This document shows positions 1 through 6,328 of a stretch of DNA of 11,982 bases, in pieces (position 1 is the stretch's first letter; each line of letters starts with the position of its first letter). The notes beneath the pieces were generated by a model, which had not been told where the DNA came from, made no database searches, and saw nothing but the letters and a program-made list of their open reading frames with translations. Location: the NCBI GenBank assembly GCA_025846845.1, contig JAOYTL010000038.1, positions 1 to 11,982 on the forward strand, read 5' to 3'. Made by a program: the position numbers and the translations under genes. Source of the stretch: Alloboseaceae bacterium BT-24-1. Lineage in GTDB: Bacteria > Pseudomonadota > Alphaproteobacteria > Rhizobiales > Beijerinckiaceae.

Positions 1-38
1 AACAACGCCTCCTGCGCCACCTGTCGCTCGCCCATCAT
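1..38 (-). CDS. Transposase, N-terminal fragment (runs off left edge)
   Basis: Only the first 12 complete codons are inside the window; the minus strand reads MMGERQVAQEAL, followed by the first two bases of another codon. From memory this matches the conserved opening of IS1182/IS5-like DDE transposases common in Rhizobiales (MxGERxVAQEALFYEFSLE...). Tandem ATGs lie at 38-36 and 35-33. A GGAGG sequence read on the minus strand sits eight bases upstream of the first and supports that start; an in-frame ATG at 53-51 lies upstream of this Shine-Dalgarno and is less likely. The gene is cut by the window edge, so whether it is intact cannot be judged. The family call rests on a dozen residues. 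Confidence 0.6.
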   Translation of the reverse strand, partial: MMGERQVAQEAL

Positions 39-176
39 CGCGCCGCCCTCCATCCACGAGCACGACTGAATCAGGACTTCACCACCTCAGCAACGCCGAC
101 TTTTTCAACGCTATCCGCCCAATCGCGACATTCGTCACGTCGGGCGACTCGATTAGCCATAGCCGAATGGAAACAG
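39..176. other. Non-coding stretch between IS start and operon terminator; probable IS end
   Basis: No gene is supported here. It should contain the leader and outer terminal repeat of the insertion sequence whose transposase begins at 38. The segment GACTTTTTCAAC at 98-109 resembles, from memory, the outer ends of IS elements of this type, so the boundary may lie around 95-130, but the partner end is outside the window and no target duplication can be checked. Confidence 0.3.
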
Positions 177-209
177 GAGCTTGGCCTAGGCGAATCTCAG
201 GCCAAGCTC
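177..209 (-). terminator. Stem-loop after the catabolic operon
   Basis: GAGCTTGGCCT (177-187) and AGGCCAAGCTC (199-209) form a perfect 11-bp stem with an 11-nt loop. It begins 18 bp beyond the stop codon of the binding-protein gene (228-230), as expected for the end of the minus-strand operon. In the minus direction it is followed by CTGTTTCC, so the U-tract is weak; it may act as a 3' mRNA-stabilising hairpin as much as a factor-independent terminator. It may also shield the operon from transcription coming from the IS side. Confidence 0.65.
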
Positions 210-227
210 TGTTTGGTAACTTTCAGC

Positions 228-1214
228 TCAATCCAGCGAGATCGCCGCGGCGCGAACCACATCCGCCCATTTCGCCATTTCCTGTGTCTGCGCCGTCCGC
301 ACGGCCGCGGCGTCACCGCTGAGCGACCGTACGCCGATCGTCGCGAGCTTCTCACGCCCTTCCGCGCTCTCGACATAGGCGCGGGTGATCTTAGCGATGC
401 GCGCCACGATCGGATCGGGCAGCCCCTTCGGGCCGACCAGCGCAAACCAGCCCGTCGCACTGACGCCCGGCAGCCCTGCCTCCGACAGTGTCGGCACCTC
501 CGGCAGCTGCGGCGCGCGCTGGTCGCTGGTCACCGCGAGCGCACGGATGGCGCCGCTTTTGACGTGCGGGATATAGGCCGGGATGAAGTCGATCGCGACA
601 TTGACCATGCCCCCGACCAGATCGGCCGAGAGCGGGGCCGAGCCGCGATAGGGCACATGCGTCATCTGGAAGCCGGCCTTGCGCTGGATCAGCTCGCCGG
701 TGACGTGGCCCATCAGTCCGAAGCCGGGGCTGCCAAAGGTCAGCTTGCCGGGGTTGGCCTTGCCGTAGGCGACGAGCTCCGCGAAGGACGAGACCGGCAG
801 CGAGGGGTGGACGCTGACGATGCCCTGGACGTCGCCCAATAGCGCGACCGGCGCAAAGTCGATGAGCGGATCGAAGGACATGGTCTTGTAGAGCAGCTTG
901 TTGGTCGCGAGCGGCCCGGACGAGGAGAACAGCAGGGTGTAGCCATCCGGGGTTGCCCGGGCGACGCCGGTCGCGGCGATGTTGCCGCCGGCGCCGGTCT
1001 TGTTCTCGACCACGAAGCCCTGGCCGAGCTCGCTGCGCAAACGCTCCGCCAGCAGGCGGGCGACGACGTCGGTCGAGGCTCCCGCCGGGAACGGCACGAC
1101 GATGGTGACCGGCCGGCTCGGCCAGGTGTCGGCGAACGCCCTGCCGTGGGTAGCCAACGCACCAGCGCCAGCCATAGACGCCATGAAACGACGGCGTGAG
1201 ATCGGCCGCATCAT
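228..1214 (-). CDS. Tripartite tricarboxylate transporter (Bug/TctC) periplasmic substrate-binding protein
   Basis: This 328-residue protein is a normal-length member of the Bug family, which binds small carboxylates or related ligands in the periplasm. The N-terminus shows a twin-arginine signal: S6-R7-R8-R9-F10, a hydrophobic Ala/Gly stretch (12-22) and a probable AFA|D cleavage near residue 28. The mature part opens with the family pattern WPSRPVTIVVPFPAG, then STDVVAR, ENKTGAGGN, PDGYTLL, HVPYRG and a DLVGG turn. The start is placed at the ATG at 1214 (a second ATG follows directly) because GGAGG lies nine bases upstream on the minus strand; a longer reading to 1322 would overlap the IclR gene and bury the Tat signal. 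It is last in the minus-strand cluster. No membrane partners TctA/TctB are present, so it is an orphan binding protein that would use a transporter encoded elsewhere, or serve sensing. Ligand unknown. Confidence 0.93.
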   Translation of the reverse strand: MMRPISRRRFMASMAGAGALATHGRAFADTWPSRPVTIVVPFPAGASTDVVARLLAERLRSELGQGFVVENKTGAGGNIAATGVARATPDGYTLLFSSSGPLATNKLLYKTMSFDPLIDFAPVALLGDVQGIVSVHPSLPVSSFAELVAYGKANPGKLTFGSPGFGLMGHVTGELIQRKAGFQMTHVPYRGSAPLSADLVGGMVNVAIDFIPAYIPHVKSGAIRALAVTSDQRAPQLPEVPTLSEAGLPGVSATGWFALVGPKGLPDPIVARIAKITRAYVESAEGREKLATIGVRSLSGDAAAVRTAQTQEMAKWADVVRAAAISLD

Positions 1215-1218
1215 CTGA

Positions 1219-1260
1219 GGTTTCCTCCGGACAAGATGTTTTGAAGCTGTTGTCCGGACA
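1219..1260. promoter_or_regulatory. Inverted repeat TCCGGACAA...TTGTCCGGA overlapping the binding-protein RBS
   Basis: TCCGGACAA (1226-1234) and TTGTCCGGA (1250-1258) are perfect 9-bp inverted arms separated by 15 bp. The right copy is also part of a perfect 10-bp palindrome, TGTCCGGACA, at 1251-1260. The left copy overlaps the CCTCC that serves as Shine-Dalgarno for the minus-strand binding-protein gene. The position between the IclR gene (ends 1300) and its downstream neighbour fits a regulator operator, or an RNA hairpin in the leader. Which protein binds is inference; the IclR product encoded just upstream is the natural candidate. Confidence 0.45.
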
Positions 1261-1299
1261 CTAGGCACGGCTCGTCCGCCTCCCCTTGGGAAAGCGCCG

Positions 1300-2103
1300 C
1301 TATTTCTCGCCTTGAAACGCAACGCCCATGGATTGCGAGAGCGCCTCGAGCTGCGCCTCGATGTTCGCGGCGGCCTTCTTCAGCGGATGGATGATCCGCG
1401 CCTTGTCTTCGGGGTTGGCGACCGCGGCGCGGAAGAAGGTCACGCCGAAGGTCGCGAGCACGCGCTCGCCGAGCTTGATCGGCACCGCGATCGTCGCAGA
1501 ATTCCGCGGCTCGGCGGCAGGATCGCGCTCGGTGTAGCCGCGCCACCGCGCCTGCGCGATCATGCGCTCGACATCCTCGTCGCTGAGGCTGCTGTTCTCG
1601 GGCTCGTCCGAACTGCGCATCGCGGCACGCAGCACGTCGCGCTCCTCGTCTGGGCAGAAGGCGAGATAGGCGCGCCCGAGCGCCCGGCCGCCGAGATTCA
1701 ACCGGTAGCCCAGCGTCGCATGGAATGGCGAGATCGGGCTGTCCGGGATCGTCGAGAAGCGCACCACCACCGCGTCATAGTCGAGCAGGCAGACGGCACA
1801 GGGCCATTTGATCTGGCGCGTCAAAGCGGTCGCCCAGGGCCGCGCCGCCTCGATCACCATCGGCGCGCCATGGAAGCCCGAGCTCAGATGCGCCACCTGC
1901 GAGGTCACGAGATAGCCACGCATGCGCTCGTCGCGCACGACATAGCCGGCTTCCATCAAGGTCTCGAGCAGGCGCACGATCGTCGGCTTCGGCATGCCGG
2001 TGCGGCGATGCAGTTCGCCGACGGTCGCGACGCTGCAGCGATTGACTTCGGTCAGCAGCCGGAGCGCCTTGAGGACGGACTGGACAGGCGCGAAGGAGAA
2101 CAC
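1300..2103 (-). CDS. IclR-family transcriptional regulator
   Basis: The 267-residue protein has the IclR layout. A winged helix-turn-helix lies at about residues 5-65 (VQSVLKALRLLTEVNR, then SVATVGELHRRTGMPKPTIV and LLETLMEAGYV). A ligand-binding IclR/GAF-like domain follows at about 85-255, with the family segment GRALGRAYLAFCP and a late SATIAVPI strand. It resembles the MhpR-like subgroup, whose members respond to aromatic acids, but this is from memory. The start is a GTG at 2103; an in-frame TAG lies about 40 bases upstream and no better start is seen. The Shine-Dalgarno is weak. It lies 90 bp after the MDR gene and 85 bp before the binding-protein gene, so it is embedded in the cluster it probably controls, with a catabolic intermediate as likely effector. 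Candidate operators are the repeat at 1226-1258 and the palindrome at 4822-4839. Confidence 0.92.
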   Translation of the reverse strand: MFSFAPVQSVLKALRLLTEVNRCSVATVGELHRRTGMPKPTIVRLLETLMEAGYVVRDERMRGYLVTSQVAHLSSGFHGAPMVIEAARPWATALTRQIKWPCAVCLLDYDAVVVRFSTIPDSPISPFHATLGYRLNLGGRALGRAYLAFCPDEERDVLRAAMRSSDEPENSSLSDEDVERMIAQARWRGYTERDPAAEPRNSATIAVPIKLGERVLATFGVTFFRAAVANPEDKARIIHPLKKAAANIEAQLEALSQSMGVAFQGEK

Positions 2104-2193
2104 GTTGCGGATCCGGCTAAGCGAGCACGAACCGCAGTTCTAAACCGGAATCCGCCGGGCAGGATGCTTTATTCGCGTCCGCCCCCGTGAGCC

Positions 2194-3177
2194 CTATTCG
2201 GGCACGGTCAGGACGACCTTGCCGACCTGGTCGCCGGCATCCATCAGGGCGTGCGCATTCCGGACGTCGCGCCAGTCGAAGCTCGCGCAGATATGGCTGC
2301 GGATCGCCCCGCTCGCCAGCAGCGGCCAGACCTTCTCCACCAGCTTGGCGGCGATCCGGCCCTTATAGGCGGCATCGCGCGGCCGGAGCGTCGAACCGGT
2401 CAGGGTCAAGCGCCGGCGGACGATGTTGCGGACATTGACCTCGGCCATCTGGCCGAGATGGCTGGCGATCAGCACGACCCGGCCATCGGGCGCCAGCAAT
2501 TGCAGCTGCTTTTCGGTATAGGGCCCGGCCTGCGCATCGAGGACGACGTCGACCTTCTCCTTGCCGATCACAGCTTCGATCTCGGCGACCCAGTCGGTGC
2601 GATAGTCGACGGCGAGATCGGCGCCGATCTCCAGGCAGACCGCGCGCTTCTCGGCAGTGCCAGCCGTCGCGATCACGCGGGCGCCTCGCATCTGCCTGGC
2701 GATCTGGATCGCGGCCATGCCGACGCCGCTGGTGCCGCCCTGGACCAGCAAGGTCTCGCCCTCGGCCAGCCGGCCGAGCCAGATGACGTTGTTCCAGGCG
2801 GTGAAGAACACCTCAGGCAGCGCCGCCGCCTGCGCGAAGGAGAAACCTTCCGGCAAGGGCATGCATTGCAGGGCCGGCACCGCGCAAAATTCGGCGTAGC
2901 CGCCGCCATTGGCAAGGGCGCAGACGGCATCGCCGACCTTCGGCCATGTGACCTCGGCACCAACCGCCTCGACCACGCCGGAGACGTCGAGGCCGGGCAG
3001 GTCGGTCGCGCCGGGCGGTGGCGGATAGAGGCCGCGCCGCTGCTGGATGTCGGGCCGATTCACGCCGGCCGCCCGCACGCGGATCAGCACGTCGCCGGCG
3101 CCGAGAGCCGGCAATGGCCGCTCGCAGAAGGCGAGGACCTCGGGTCCGCCCGGCCTGGTGATCTCGATCGCTTGCAT
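2194..3177 (-). CDS. NAD(P)H quinone oxidoreductase, PIG3/QOR-type MDR
   Basis: This 327-residue medium-chain dehydrogenase/reductase lacks the zinc ligands of alcohol dehydrogenases. It carries the PIG3-type N-terminal signature (AGVNRPDIQQRRGLYPPPPG at about 37-56, then LPGLDVSGVV) and the Rossmann nucleotide loop GGTSGVG at 147-153. Relatives reduce quinones or alpha,beta-unsaturated carbonyls with NADPH; the real substrate here is unknown. The ATG at 3177 shares its A with the TGA of the hydro-lyase beta gene (TGATG), which indicates translational coupling. A longer open frame reaching 3369 would run deep into the beta gene and is rejected. Its position directly after a hydro-lyase suggests reduction of an enone- or quinone-like intermediate in the same pathway. 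Confidence 0.92.
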   Translation of the reverse strand: MQAIEITRPGGPEVLAFCERPLPALGAGDVLIRVRAAGVNRPDIQQRRGLYPPPPGATDLPGLDVSGVVEAVGAEVTWPKVGDAVCALANGGGYAEFCAVPALQCMPLPEGFSFAQAAALPEVFFTAWNNVIWLGRLAEGETLLVQGGTSGVGMAAIQIARQMRGARVIATAGTAEKRAVCLEIGADLAVDYRTDWVAEIEAVIGKEKVDVVLDAQAGPYTEKQLQLLAPDGRVVLIASHLGQMAEVNVRNIVRRRLTLTGSTLRPRDAAYKGRIAAKLVEKVWPLLASGAIRSHICASFDWRDVRNAHALMDAGDQVGKVVLTVPE

Positions 3178-3815
3178 CAATCGGTCTCGTTTTTGTTCTC
3201 TGTGGGGCGCAGCGAGCGCATGATCTCGGGCATCCGCTCGCGGGCAGACGTCATCAGGCGCTCGTAGATCGAATTGCCATGGGCATCGATCGCGACGATC
3301 ACCGGCCCGAAGTCGCCGAGCCGGAGCCGGTTGAGGCGGAATTGCATGATCAGGTCGCGCCAGGCGCAATCCGTCACCGCCTCGACCCCCTCGCTCAGCA
3401 AGGCGGAGGCGCCGCCGACGAAGGAGAAGTAGACGCAGCCGACATCGCGCATCGCATCGACGCTGTCTTGCGAGAGCCCGCCCTTGCCGCCGGTCGCGGT
3501 CAGGCGCAGGCCCCGGATCAGTGTCGGCATCAGATGGTTGAAGCGGCTCGAGGTCGTCGGGTTGACATAATGGACCGCGCCGGGCTGGCCTTCGCTATCC
3601 TCATAGCTCACGCCCATATGGAAGAAGGCGCCGTCGCGCAGGGAGAGCGGCAGCTCGCGGCCGGCCTCGACCTCCGCGACCATGCGCTTCTGCGTCGGCA
3701 TGCCGACGGTTGCGACCGCATCGCCGTCGAGCAGCACGACATCGCCAACCTTCAGCGCGCGCGCCGCTTTGGGTGTCAGCGGCAAGGTCAGGCGTGTCGG
3801 TGAGGGGCTCGTCAT
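3177..3815 (-). CDS. Fe-S hydro-lyase (class I fumarase/tartrate dehydratase type), beta subunit
   Basis: The 212-residue protein matches the C-terminal domain of class I fumarases, made as a separate subunit as in TtdB-type enzymes. Family segments visible are VGDVVLLDG (23-31), HYVNPTTSSRF (82-92; fumarases usually have GPTT), GGKGGLS (109-115) and VGGASALL. Near the C-terminus, where my recollection of fumarases has LGMPEAxW, this protein reads LIMQFRLN before RLGDFGPVIVAIDAHGNS, so the substrate-proximal segment is of a different subtype. The ATG at 3815 overlaps the alpha-subunit TGA by four bases (ATGA), with GGAG eight bases upstream, and its own TGA overlaps the next gene. It should pair with the alpha subunit to hydrate or dehydrate a small di- or hydroxy-acid; fumarate, tartrate, mesaconate and related acids are all possible. 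Confidence 0.9.
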   Translation of the reverse strand: MTSPSPTRLTLPLTPKAARALKVGDVVLLDGDAVATVGMPTQKRMVAEVEAGRELPLSLRDGAFFHMGVSYEDSEGQPGAVHYVNPTTSSRFNHLMPTLIRGLRLTATGGKGGLSQDSVDAMRDVGCVYFSFVGGASALLSEGVEAVTDCAWRDLIMQFRLNRLRLGDFGPVIVAIDAHGNSIYERLMTSARERMPEIMRSLRPTENKNETD

Positions 3816-4681
3816 TCGATCCGCTCCACCACGCCGGAATTGTAGATCCGCGCCCGTGTCCGCCGGTTGATCCAGCAGTTGAACGAGACCGCGACCGGGG
3901 TGAAGCCGTGGCCGGAGGCGTATTCGACATGGACGCCGAAGGTCGTGGTCGAGCCGCCGACGCCCATCGGGCCGAAGCCCATCTGGTTGACCGCGCGGGT
4001 CAGGCGCTCCTCCATCTGCGCGACCATCAGCTCGGGATTGCGCTCTCCGAAGGGGCGCAAGGTCGCGTCCTTGGAGAGCTTGGCCGCATGGTCGAAGGTG
4101 CCGCCGATGCCGACGCCGATCACCACCGGCGGGCAATGCTGACCGCCGGCCCGCAGCACGATCTCCAGGACGCAGCGCTCGATCTCGTCGAGGCTCGGGC
4201 TGACCAGTATCTCCACGGCGGCCCAGCGCCCGCCGCCGAGCGCCTTGGGGGCGCAGGTGATGTCGAGATAGTCACCTTCGCCGACAAGGTCCCAGGAGAC
4301 CAGCGGCATGTCCTTGCCGTGAAAGCTGCGCTCATTGGTCAGCGGGTTGGTGACGAAGCGCAGCAGCGGCGGCTGGATCGTCCGGGTGAGCTCGGCAAAA
4401 CCGTCGACGATGGCCTGGCGGATATCGCCTTCCATGCGCGCGCCAGAGCCGATCTTGATGCTGTAGCTCGGCACGCCGGCATCCGAGCACAGGAACTTGC
4501 CAGTGGTCTCGGCCCGCTCGGCGCTGTCCAGCATGAAGGCGAGCGTCTGGCGCGCCTGCGGCTCGGTCTCGCTCGCAAGCGCCTTGCGGAACTCGGCCTT
4601 GGACGATTCCGGGATACGGCGCAGCGACCAATCATAGAGATTGGCGGTGACTTCCTTGACCAGATCATAGGTGATTGCCAT
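3812..4681 (-). CDS. Fe-S hydro-lyase (class I fumarase/tartrate dehydratase type), alpha subunit
   Basis: The 289-residue protein is the catalytic [4Fe-4S] subunit of a two-component hydro-lyase. Numbering from the ATG at 4681, the three expected cluster cysteines are C65 (FLCSDAG), C183 (GGQHCPPVVIGVGIGG) and C269 (SFNCWINRR). The intervening GARMEGDIR, LLRFVTNPL and ERNPELMVAQMEE segments also fit the family. A GTG two codons upstream (4687) is possible, but a GGACGG element is better spaced for the ATG. It is the first gene of the minus-strand cluster and overlaps the beta gene by four bases. The complete cysteine set argues that the enzyme is active. The 175-bp region upstream is shared with the divergent HAL-fold gene, so the two are probably co-regulated. 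Confidence 0.93.
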   Translation of the reverse strand: MAITYDLVKEVTANLYDWSLRRIPESSKAEFRKALASETEPQARQTLAFMLDSAERAETTGKFLCSDAGVPSYSIKIGSGARMEGDIRQAIVDGFAELTRTIQPPLLRFVTNPLTNERSFHGKDMPLVSWDLVGEGDYLDITCAPKALGGGRWAAVEILVSPSLDEIERCVLEIVLRAGGQHCPPVVIGVGIGGTFDHAAKLSKDATLRPFGERNPELMVAQMEERLTRAVNQMGFGPMGVGGSTTTFGVHVEYASGHGFTPVAVSFNCWINRRTRARIYNSGVVERIE

Positions 4682-4687
4682 GCGCAC

Positions 4688-4862
4688 CGTCCGTTCGACG
4701 GCGTGAAACTAGTCGAATGACAGACGCCGGCAGGGCGCCCACGCCGTGTTTCGCATGCTGAAATTGACGTGACGCTCCGCCCCCTGCCCCGGCTTCTCCT
4801 TACTGACAGGATCGGCGGAGCCTGCCGGCGCGCCGGCAGCACAGCGACAGGATGGATCTGCC
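4688..4862. promoter_or_regulatory. Divergent promoter region between hydro-lyase operon and HAL-fold gene
   Basis: This 175-bp gap between divergent starts must hold promoters for both directions. TTGACG at 4764-4769 resembles a -35 box on the plus strand, but no convincing -10 lies at normal spacing. A perfect palindrome sits at 4822-4839. A CCGTC/GACGG pair with a 5-bp gap (4687-4701) overlaps the alternative alpha-subunit start. No riboswitch-like architecture was seen. Confidence 0.5.
4822..4839. promoter_or_regulatory. Perfect 18-bp palindrome, candidate operator
   Basis: CTGCCGGCGCGCCGGCAG is identical to its own reverse complement over all 18 bases. It ends 23 bp before the HAL-fold start codon. 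The right arm GCCGGCAG recurs at 4726-4733, nearer the other promoter. The zero-length loop suits a dimeric protein-binding site better than an RNA hairpin. Assignment to the cluster's IclR regulator is inference; the sequence does not match the repeat at 1226-1258, so at most one of the two need be its site. Confidence 0.45.
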
Positions 4863-6314
4863 ATGAACCATGTGGACATCACCGGTTTCGATCTGACGAT
4901 CGACGAGATCGTCCGCGTTTCCAGGCAGAAGGCGTCCGTCACCGTCACCTCGGATGCCGTCGACCGGATGGGGGTGGCCCGCACGATCGTCGACGAGGCC
5001 GTGGCGCGCGGCGACAAAGTCTACGGCGTCACGACCAGCGTCGGCGCCAAGACCGGCGTCCCGCTGACTCCCGAGCGCATCGGCGAATTCAACCGCCGCC
5101 TGCTGCTCACCCATAATGTCGCGCATGGCCCCCTCGCCCCACGCGAGGCCGTCAGGGCGATGATGGTCGTCCTGCTCAACTCGATGGCGAGCGGGCGCCT
5201 CGGCGTCCGGCCGCTGCTGGCCGAGCAGCTTACCAAGGCCCTAAATGCCGACCGGCAGATCGACGTGCATATCTGGGGCTCGATGGGCCAGAGCGACATG
5301 GCTCCGATCACCGATCTGGCTCTGGCGCTCTATGGCGATATCGAGCTTCAAGCAGGTGAGGCGCTGGCATTGCTCAATTCCAGCGCGCTCGCGCTCGGGA
5401 CAGCGGCACTCGCCATGGCCGATCTGCAGCGCAGCCTCGACCTCTGGAGCCTGATCGCCGCGCTCAGCATGGAGGGTTTCGCCGCCAACCCGTCGATCGT
5501 CTCGGAGGCCGCCTTGCGCTCGCGACCCTTCGCCGGGCTGGAGCGACATGGAAGCCGGATCAGGCGCTATCTCGACGGCAGCTATCTCTTCGCCAAGGGT
5601 GGGCCGCGCCATCTGCAGGACCCGCTGAGCTTCCGCTCGCTGCCCTTGCTGCACGGCACCGCGGCGGACAGCCTGGATTTCGCCTGGCGCCAGGTTGAGA
5701 CCGAGTTCCGCGCCAGCCAGAACAACCCAATCGTCTCGCTCGAAGACCGCTCGCTCGTCTCCGTCGCCAATTTCGACACGGTTTCGCTGTCGATGACGCT
5801 CGACATCGCCCGCCTTGCCTTCGCGCCTGTCGTCACGGGCTCGGCCGAGCGGGTCGCCAAGCTGGTCGATTCGTTCTGGTCGGGATTGGCCGTCGGCCTG
5901 ATCGAGGAGGACGGCGTCGGCCTGCCGGGCTTCAATGGCCTCGCCCAGTTCCATAAAGCGATCACCTCCGAGGCGAGGTTGGCTACCGCACCGGTGGTGC
6001 AGGAACTCGCCAGTTCGAGCCACTCCAACGGCAATCTCGACCGAGCCGGAATGGCGGGACTGGCAGCGAGAAAGACGGCTGAGGTTGCCAACCTCTGCCG
6101 CTCGATCGCGGCAATCGAGCTTCTCGTCGCCGCTCAGGCCGTCGATATCAGGAAGGCCACCCCACTTGGCGTGACCACAAACAAGCTCCGCACTCTGGTT
6201 CGGGAGGTGATCGCGTTCGCCGCGGCGGGCGATCGCGTTCCCCATCTCGACCCGCTGCTGCAGCACATCGAGGAGCGCAGCAGCGACGTCCAGCGCATGA
6301 TCGAGCTCGATTGA
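4863..6314 (+). CDS. HAL/PAL/TAL-fold (aromatic amino acid lyase family) protein lacking the MIO tripeptide
   Basis: The 483-residue protein aligns along its whole length with histidine/phenylalanine ammonia-lyases (usually about 500 residues). Retained landmarks are Y54 in KVYGVTTSVG (the catalytic Tyr loop), N172 in EALALLNSS, Q252 and R258 in LQDPLSFRS, SQNNPIVS at 285-292 and ANFDTVSLSMTLDIARLAFA at 302-321. Key changes are also clear. The MIO site, canonically GSxGASGDLAP, reads G139-S-M-G-Q-S-D-M-A-P148: one residue shorter, with no Ala-Ser-Gly, so the methylidene-imidazolone cofactor cannot form in the usual way. The Tyr of the usual QDxYSxR motif is L255, and the C-terminal SxxEDxVS segment reads SSSHSNGNLD, without the usual Glu. 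The DNA around the site reads cleanly with no frameshift. The start at 4863 has AGGA ten bases upstream and gives the normal N-terminus. It is divergent from the hydro-lyase operon. It may be an atypical lyase, isomerase or hydratase, or a non-catalytic paralogue; the reaction is unknown. Confidence 0.9.
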   Translation: MNHVDITGFDLTIDEIVRVSRQKASVTVTSDAVDRMGVARTIVDEAVARGDKVYGVTTSVGAKTGVPLTPERIGEFNRRLLLTHNVAHGPLAPREAVRAMMVVLLNSMASGRLGVRPLLAEQLTKALNADRQIDVHIWGSMGQSDMAPITDLALALYGDIELQAGEALALLNSSALALGTAALAMADLQRSLDLWSLIAALSMEGFAANPSIVSEAALRSRPFAGLERHGSRIRRYLDGSYLFAKGGPRHLQDPLSFRSLPLLHGTAADSLDFAWRQVETEFRASQNNPIVSLEDRSLVSVANFDTVSLSMTLDIARLAFAPVVTGSAERVAKLVDSFWSGLAVGLIEEDGVGLPGFNGLAQFHKAITSEARLATAPVVQELASSSHSNGNLDRAGMAGLAARKTAEVANLCRSIAAIELLVAAQAVDIRKATPLGVTTNKLRTLVREVIAFAAAGDRVPHLDPLLQHIEERSSDVQRMIELD

Positions 6315-6328
6315 CCCGTCCCGAGCTC
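6303..6328. terminator. Possible bidirectional hairpin between convergent genes
   Basis: GAGCTCG (6303-6309) and CGAGCTC (6322-6328) are 7-bp inverted arms around a 12-nt loop spanning the 12-bp gap between the convergent HAL-fold and MDR genes. No U-tract follows on either side. Each arm contains the self-complementary GAGCTC, so the pairing may be incidental. Confidence 0.25.

Noticed and set aside
2251..3267. 338-codon plus-strand open frame opposite the PIG3-type MDR gene
   Set aside because: The Asp/Arg/Gly-rich translation has no family motifs; it is the antisense reading of a well-supported MDR gene in GC-rich DNA.
3710..4720. 336-codon plus-strand open frame opposite the hydro-lyase subunits
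   Set aside because: It spans two coupled genes on the other strand with clear motifs, and its translation is compositionally biased without recognisable domains.
4764..4792. Sigma-70 promoter with TTGACG as -35 for the HAL-fold gene
   Set aside because: No -10-like hexamer lies 16-18 bp downstream; the sequence there is GC-rich.
5272..5313. Frameshift or sequencing error as the cause of the missing MIO tripeptide
   Set aside because: The loss is a whole codon, the frame before and after matches the family, and other active-site positions are changed too.
5241..6266. 341-codon minus-strand open frame opposite the HAL-fold gene
   Set aside because: Antisense shadow; the plus-strand protein aligns over its full length with a known family.
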